Shown here one piece after another: positions 57,390 through 64,000 of a stretch of DNA of 64,000 bases. The stretch's first letter is position 1. Each line of letters opens with the position of its first letter. The position numbers were made by a program, and so were the translations under genes. Location of the stretch: contig NC_135565.1 in the NCBI RefSeq assembly GCF_964340395.1, positions 15,243,709 through 15,307,708 on the forward strand, in the 5' to 3' direction. This stretch comes from Glandiceps talaboti. Lineage: Eukaryota; Hemichordata; Enteropneusta; Spengelidae. The notes beneath the pieces were generated by a model. It worked only from the letters and a program-made list of their open reading frames with translations. It had not been told where the DNA came from and did no database searches.

Positions 57390-57485
57390 TACCAGCTGTT
57401 TGTATTTTCTCTGCGGGGATCACCACACATTTCTTGTTCGCCAGTGGCCTTTCCCCATTCTCTGTTGGAACACAGTATAAATCAT
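57390..57485 (+). CDS. Membrane protein exon
   Basis: Strong splice sites on both sides (ATCTTGTCTCTACAG and CAT/GTAAGTAC), 96 bases. In the phase set by the upstream exon it reads LPAVCIFSAGITTHFLFASG then LSPFSVGTQYKS. It completes one hydrophobic membrane segment and a short polar loop. The opposite strand is also open here (57495-57310) with a weaker acceptor; I prefer plus because both splice sites are strong and phases chain to the neighbours. Confidence 0.5.
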
Positions 57486-57624
57486 GTAAGTACACACGTT
57501 GTCTCTACTGATAGTCTTTCCTACATTTTAAGTTTTACTACGGGCAGACAGTATTTCCTGTTACATTTTATTTTACATTTTATTTTATTTTCCATATTAC
57601 ATTTTATACCATGTATAAGCCAAG

Positions 57625-57737
57625 TTCAACAAAAAAATATGGAATATATACTCTGGTCGTTCTATGTCACGACAACGTGTGTCTGTGTCATGACAATACT
57701 TGTCTACATCACTGGTTCTGTTGTGTTTGAAAAATGA
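57625..57737 (+). CDS. Membrane protein terminal exon
   Basis: In phase with the previous exon (T plus TT gives Phe). It reads QQKNMEYILWSF then YVTTTCVCVMTILVYITGSV and VFEK, stop TGA at 57735. The last hydrophobic stretch begins WSFY, as in the fourth segment of claudin/PMP22-like four-pass proteins, but that family is only a suggestion. The acceptor (TAAGCCAAG) lacks a good pyrimidine tract. Confidence 0.45.
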
Positions 57738-58063
57738 GTCAAAAGTGCTCAAGATTGTCATTACTTTCCCAAATCTTTCTTTGATTTTCATTTGATGAAA
57801 AAACCCAAATATTACATGTATCAATAGCTTTTTTTACCGTACCACATTGCATGTACAAGTGATATGATATTTTCTGGCAGGTTTTATTTTACAGTGTTTG
57901 AAATTTTGCCTCAAGCATGATGCTTTATAAGATATAAGATGCTTTCTTGCAAAATTTGTCAGGTTGGTGTTCCATTTCAAGTCATCTGATAGTTGAGAGA
58001 TATGAGTTGTTTGAAATTTGCTTGAGGATATGTGACTGTTGAGACAGTAGAAGTGTAAGTTTA

Positions 58064-58206
58064 AGCAATAACCCCCGCCGAAGACGGGTATACACGAGAT
58101 TTTGGTACAATTCGCGACATATAGCACGAGCCGAATGGCGAGTGCTATATGGAGCGAATTGTACCAAATTCGAGTGTATACACGCCTTCGGCGGGAGTTA
58201 TTGCTA
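58064..58206. mobile_element. Palindromic foldback element
   Basis: Arms of about 70 bases, GCAATAAC...TATAGCAC and its imperfect complement, around a very short centre. Much richer in CpG than the flanks. No target duplication recognised. Confidence 0.75.
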
Positions 58207-59653
58207 TTATATTATATCAAAATGTGTGTATATTTCTTCTAAATGTGATTCTGTGGTTATTTATATGCCCGAAAAGGCGAATTCGCACGTACAGAAAAAG
58301 ATCGTCGGTAATAGATCGTCGGGAACGAGCATATTTTAATGAGTGGATACGTTCATGTAGCCCCCACACACACTGCATGAACACAACCATACACTGCATT
58401 GCAATGCATTGCATTGCATTGATAAATTACTTTATTTACATCATATAATGCATAACGAAAACGCGTTGAAAACTAGCAACAAAGAAAACGGGGCAAGAGG
58501 TCAAAGAAAGTAACAATTTTGTTTGGATATTTACATAAGAACAATAAAATCTTGTACACTGCTAAAAATAGATGTCTCGGCGTCGAATCGGAGAAAGCGC
58601 GAGACAGTAAATCAGAGACGCGACGTTACACAGTCTACTTTAATTTAATGGTTAACAAATTGAACATTGACCGAACCTGAAAATGTACAGTTTCGAAATA
58701 ATCCTGACGCACCTTGACTGATGGTTAAAAGTTAAATCGGTGTTGCTTGATTCAACGCGTAACGAGAGTAGGATGCTGAGACGGCTCTTTGCATGGGGAG
58801 AACTTGTACCTTATCAGTGATGTTGAAGCCACTGATCGATCGTTGCTTTCGATCGCAAGGTCATCAGTAGAATTATTTGGACTACTGTAACCCAAACTAT
58901 TGTACAGGATACCTGACACACCTTTACTGTGGGGGAAATGTTAACTTATTGGTATAAGAACGAACACATTCAGCTTGTATGTACTATTCATATGCTAGTT
59001 TAGGGGCCCATTTTACCACTGCCAGCCGTGGTAAAATGGGATTTTACCACAGTTATTATCCAATCAGAATGGCGCATAGTAGCATGATATAATATAATCT
59101 TACTTTTACTTATACAATAGGTATCATTGTGTATTATATCCATCATTCCCTACATGTACTAGGGATATCCTGGAATGGTGAAATGATATTTCCTGTTGAC
59201 TACATGACACCATATGTACACACCACCAGTTTTCACATAGGCCAATTTCTCTATCACGAACAGTTTGCATACACAAAGTCAGTTTGTGCCATCTATCAAT
59301 CTATATAGGTGGTGTGACAGGCTGGTTGCCATATGGCAGTGTTTGTAATTCTTTACTCCAATGATTGATGAGTATCACAATGTATAAACAAATACTTCTC
59401 TTTTTGATGTATATTTCTAGCTTCATGGGGGGGGGGGGGAGTACCCAGGTATATTAAATAAAGATGTTTCATATTAAGGCAATAGAGATTTGAGATTGGT
59501 ATTTATTTTGGCTTTTTAATCTATTAAAAAAATCATAAAAAAAGTCTTCATATCAAACCATGATGGAATGCAAGTCTATGTATTCCAACATGCTGTGCCA
59601 AGTATTACTAGTATTACAAGAGAAATGAAGTTGCTTTGATGTTTCACTCGTCT

Positions 59654-59656
<3 letters not shown>

Positions 59657-59728
<72 letters not shown>
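59657..59728. repeat. (CA)n microsatellite
   Basis: About 36 uninterrupted CA units. Confidence 0.95.
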
Positions 59729-59729
<1 letters not shown>

Positions 59730-60930
59730 TATATACCCAGACAACTTGAAATGCAAAATAAAACAATCATAGCAGTGCTATTAGCAGACAAGTTAACATG
59801 TAGATTGTCAATTGGAAAGTAAGCAACTGAACCCATTAAAATCATCAAGTCAGTGTGTAATTTTTTCAGCGTCAACCTGTTTCTACAACGCTGTGAATGA
59901 ATAACAATGCCTTTTCACTTTTCAATGTGACTAGGGTTAAAGGCTCCTGCTGTGTGTGTTGTGTCTCTGTTATCATTAGTCTGGATTTGAATTGTATCTA
60001 TCTTTTGTGTCAAACACACCATGTCCCATGACTAGAATTCCAAAGGCAACTTCAGTTCACTTGTAATCATTACTGTCCATGGTTGTCACAAATTCTGCTT
60101 TTAACTGCTGGTTGTAAGTGGACTAAAAAAATGGACCTTTTAGTCATAGTCACTTGTGAGCTAATATTCTATTCAAGGATGGTCATAATATAAAATAATG
60201 GCATTATTAGGTATTTATGAATATTCAAAAAATATCATCACCAGTGTTAACATGAAAACGACCGATGAATATAATATGTGACTGTACTCTCTGAGTCTGT
60301 CAGTGTCACTGTTATGTTTTGTTGATTATAGTTATGTAGGTCAAATTAAGCAACTAACATGTCCCTCACTGAGACACTTATGTATTGCATTAAAATCAAA
60401 TTAAAATACTTTAAGATAGTTGTATCAGATTTCAGCCACACCTATTGTTTACAAGTATAGTTAGTAAATGCCTACTGAAATAAAAAATGTGGCCAAAGTT
60501 CATTCCAAGAATAAACTTTAATATGTTGTAGAGTAGATGTAAGGTGAGAAACACGTTATACATGTATGAATGCTCATTCAAGTTTTTGTAATTGCATTAT
60601 ATGTAACTAGATATCCCAGAGACTTGTCTTGATGTTACTAGTACTATCTCAAAAAGCTCTCAACAGACACCAATCAAGGCAAGTCTTTGGGTTAGTAATT
60701 CTGTTGATATTAAACAACTTTTTGAGTCAATTACTTGTAAGGAATAGGAGAGAGACTAACTCACTATCACACTAGACAATGTAGACTAAAAGATGTGTTG
60801 ATTTGTGACACTGTTGTTAAAATATTATAGGACTTTGTGTGTATACAGCAATGAATCTTGCTATCTATTCAGAATATACTAGCAAATAGAACAGTATCTG
60901 GCTGCTAGGCCAACAATGCAGGTTGTCTCC

Positions 60931-61050
60931 AACATTCTCGCAAACCAGAGCTGTTATTTCTTTCGCTACACTTCGAGTGGGGCAGCACGTTAAGAACGGT
61001 GTCGTAAAACAGGCCGTGGTTTGTGACAATGGTCTCCAAGAATTCCTGAG
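60931..61050. repeat. Dispersed repeat family C (CATTCTCGCAAACCAGAGCT)
   Basis: This copy shares CATTCTCGCAAACCAGAGCT, ATTTCTTTCGCTACACT and GCCGTGGTTTGTGACAATG with copies at 34735-34850 and 45278-45400. Diverged copies are at 48205-48310 and 48541-48640. About 105 bases, same orientation in all five, with variable indels. Both strands are open in places, but frames are not conserved between copies. Confidence 0.7.
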
Positions 61051-61998
61051 TGTCCTGAAGCTTGAACACTCGGGCCTGGCACAAGCAGCAACCATATTTG
61101 AATTTCTAAATTTAATTTGAATTAAGAAAGTATATTGTTATTATTTAATTATTATTAATTATTAGGGAAGTTATGTTTTTTTTAATGCAGAAGTCGTTCC
61201 TAATATTACCGAAGAACTATCAAGAAAAAATAAGTCATATGGAGCCCACAGGTGCTATGTTGCTGGGCATGGGTATCGCTGGGATAGTCTATGGACTGAC
61301 TGGGAAAGCCAGTGGACAGTTTCACAGAGATGTGATATGAAGCGTGCAACATCACCCTGTCACATAGTCTCACACTTGAATGGATTTCTATAGAAATATG
61401 TCATTTTGTGTGAGTGTAGGTGTGCGTAAAAAAAGAAAATTTGCTGCAAGCAATTCCCAGAGAGAAAAAAAATTAAGTCAATGTTTGTTAATACTATTTA
61501 TAATTCTGATTCAAAGTAAATTATAAACTATTGATCAATAGATAAATGGACAGATTTTAATTTAAATTATCAAATTTAAGAAGTAAACTATTACAAACCA
61601 CGCTACACATTATTGTATTTCTGATAGTGTGTATGACAGATTCCAAGTTATTCATTGTTCAGATATAGATGCAAGCAATCTATGTTTGACACCTTTCACT
61701 GGCCTCAATTCTTGAAAATCTGACACATTTATCACATAGAATGGAATGCAGTCATTAGGGTCAGAGTAGAAACATGTCAGAAGTTTGTTTAGAATAAAGA
61801 GAAAGGAAGACATACCATGATCCTTGTATTAATGCATTTACTCCTTGTTGATAGCCTTGTTGCTAAGACTTGCTCTTATCTCTGGGCTTTTTGCACTCTT
61901 TATTTGAAGAAAGATTTTTTAACAAATTCTTTTATGTGAATTGGTGACCTGAGGTGATTACTGACACTTAAATCCATATAGGATATACCTTGGGAGAG

Positions 61999-61999
<1 letters not shown>

Positions 62000-62044
<45 letters not shown>
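62000..62044. repeat. (CTA)n microsatellite
   Basis: Fifteen tandem CTA units; the serine run read from the minus strand is an artefact. Confidence 0.93.
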
Positions 62045-62289
62045 GTAAGTGGGGAAAAAATAGAAAAAGAAGTCAACCACATTTTCCTTTATAAAATTTG
62101 AAATGAATAACAAATTCAAGACCTTTCAAGATTGTAAGATAAAAAAAAGATCTTCCAAGGAACTGGTGCCAGTTGGTAGAAACGAAAATAAAAAAAGGAA
62201 ATGCAGTTATTTGACATTAGATAATGTAAACTTTTGTTATATTCTGAGCTAATGTACATGTACTTGTGTGTTATAATAATGATAATAAT

Positions 62290-62500
62290 GTTGGTTTCTA
62301 TACGCTTTCCCACTCTGTGCTCAAAGCACTTTACAATTATTACCCCTGGCACGGATCTATAGCAGCACAACTTCCTCAACTCCCTTGGGAGCATACAATC
62401 CATTGCAGCCTTTTTATACGTGCATAGGATTAAAACATTCACATTGCAACCTCTATCCATGGAAGTAGAACTTCTACTTCCATGCTCTATCCTACAACTT
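62290..62500. repeat. SINE-like dispersed repeat (ACCCCTGGCACGGATC)
   Basis: TTTACAATTATTACCCCTGG, CACGGATCTATAGCAGCA and AACCTCTATCC. Related copies are at 11570-11830 and 22485-22620. In this copy a 27-base perfect palindrome (CATGGAAGTAGAA and its complement) interrupts the repeat at about 62457-62483. Confidence 0.6.
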
Positions 62501-64000
62501 GTGTTGATTCACAGTGTGTATGGATAAAGTGTTATGAGTTGCCACATTCTGTAAACCTCAGACCACTATAGTGGTTCACTATAGTGTAAACCAATTAATT
62601 GAATGAATGGAATGATAGATTATAGTGGGTCAAAATGTGTTTTTGTGTTCAATAATGATCCTTAATTACAGTTTATTTTGCTAAATGGAACTGTTTTGCA
62701 TACATGATTGTTACAACCTGGACACATCTTCTAGTGCATGTACTAGTCTAGTTCCTATAGGGTGTAGTGACTAATTACACTTCCACTCACAGTGGTTTAG
62801 GTAGAGACCACCACCTTAGCATCCAGACTATAGATGCACCAGTGTAATGTAATCAACCAACCAATCAAGCTATGATGTTATGTTGATGAGCCCTCCAACC
62901 TATTTCTGCTTACTGTTGAAAATAAACAATGTAGCATAAACATGTCATGAGATAATGAATCGTTTGTTTAATTAAGTTAATTAGGCATTTAATTAAGACT
63001 AGATTTGTTAATTGGATTGTCATTTACAGAATAAACTAACACATATCTGTAAACAAACAAGTGTATACATAGGCAAGTAGGAGTTGGGCTAAGTCATGTC
63101 AATTAATACAGAAACATAACAGATTATCTGACATTATTTCTAATTTCATTTTGTTACTAACCCCAAAATTGTCACGAAATTTTCCAAAACTGAGAGCATG
63201 GTTATGGTTGCTAGGCATATTGTTAACCTGTTACCATATATACTTCAGTCAGTTACAGTGTTGTTGGAGATGAAATTCATATTGAGCTTGAGTCAATTGT
63301 AGGATTCTGTGCAATAGCTTCTCAACCAATCTGTTTAACGTAAATTTGGCCAATTATGAATGCAATCTCTTCCCTATTGACCAATCATATTCTTCCCTTA
63401 GTAACCAATCATAAAGCATCATGAGCATTATCAGGTTTCTACCAATATTTATGGGATGTTGGTAACCCTAGATAAGTTGATGAATATGTGTGATTTGTAG
63501 GAATTTATTAATTACCAATAAAATGTACATATTTGCTTTAGTACATGGTTACCCAGTCATCATTCTTCAGAACTTTTTCTACAATGATTTCACACAAGTA
63601 TTATACATTTCTTTGTCCAGCATTTCGGGTTTTCAATTTTCTTCAATGTTTGTAGTCATTTTGCATTTAATTTGAAACTTCTCTCTTTAAACAAAAACAA
63701 CTTTGATAGATATTCTTTATTCAGAAACTGTACCTTTTACCAAGCAAATTTATGCTATTGCAGGTAGTGAGAATAAGTCAACCTTCATGTTCTATTTTGA
63801 CCCTCTAGCATGAGGTAAAATGCTATTGCAGGTACTGAGACTATGTTAGTCTGGATGCCAACTGTCATTTCTATAACTCTGGTCAAAGTCCCTCAATCAG
63901 CATGGAAAGTTGTTCATCTAATAAGTGAACCCCAGCTGCTACAGTGATGTAAACAGTGTATAAGTAGCATCCTGAGCTGACAAATATACAATATTTGAAC

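Larger units (their letters stand above)
57738..64000. other. 3' flank and intergenic sequence, no secure gene
   Basis: Holds the 58.1-kb palindrome, a CpG-richer patch at about 58560-58870 that could be a promoter, a short hairpin at 59007-59039 (CCCATTTTACCAC and complement), CA and CTA microsatellites, family C at 60.9 kb and a SINE-like copy at 62.3 kb. Confidence 0.5.

Noticed and set aside
57310-57495. Minus-strand exon ENGERPLANKKCVVIPAEKI... after a TTCCAACAG acceptor
   Set aside because: Plausible alone, but the plus strand has stronger splice sites at both ends and phase-matched neighbours; I kept the plus-strand reading and note the alternative.

Overview
The window looks like nuclear DNA of a marine invertebrate animal. 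It is AT-rich (about one third GC by eye), genes are split by long GT-AG introns, and introns and spacers are full of microsatellites, minisatellites, palindromic MITEs and dispersed repeats. No prokaryotic operons, rRNA, convincing tRNA or CRISPR array are visible. The phylum cannot be fixed from this sequence.

The one secure gene fills the left half on the minus strand. Fourteen coding exons (26030 down to 3348) join in phase with GT-AG junctions into a predicted 791-residue intermediate-filament protein. It has a very short head, a lamin-length alpha-helical rod (about residues 16-377), a linker, a lamin-tail Ig-fold domain (about 499-611) and a long Ser/Pro-rich C-terminus. It has neither a visible nuclear localisation signal nor a C-terminal CaaX box, which suggests a lamin-derived filament protein that is no longer nuclear. 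Its tail domain resembles what I remember of vertebrate LMNTD1. A probable 5' UTR exon ends at 36044, which would place the promoter in the CpG-richer block at 36.1-36.7 kb; a plus-strand donor there suggests divergent transcription.

To the right, a small two-exon minus-strand gene of unknown function lies at 38.1-38.8 kb. A plus-strand gene is suggested by a putative 5' exon donor at 40944 and by phase-matched exons at 57130-57196, 57390-57485 and 57625-57737 that end a small multi-pass membrane protein. Its 5' coding exons are not secure.

The rest is non-coding. It includes two palindromic MITEs with 9-10 bp target duplications (15.3 and 47.7 kb), a hAT-like MITE with an 8-bp duplication (47.05 kb), a perfect 45-bp-arm palindrome (39.0 kb), further foldback elements, at least seven dispersed repeat families with several copies each, a 60-bp minisatellite (32.6-33.5 kb), and long CATAT, TCTAA, GA, CA and TCTG arrays. 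No multi-gene system such as a defence island or biosynthetic cluster is visible.
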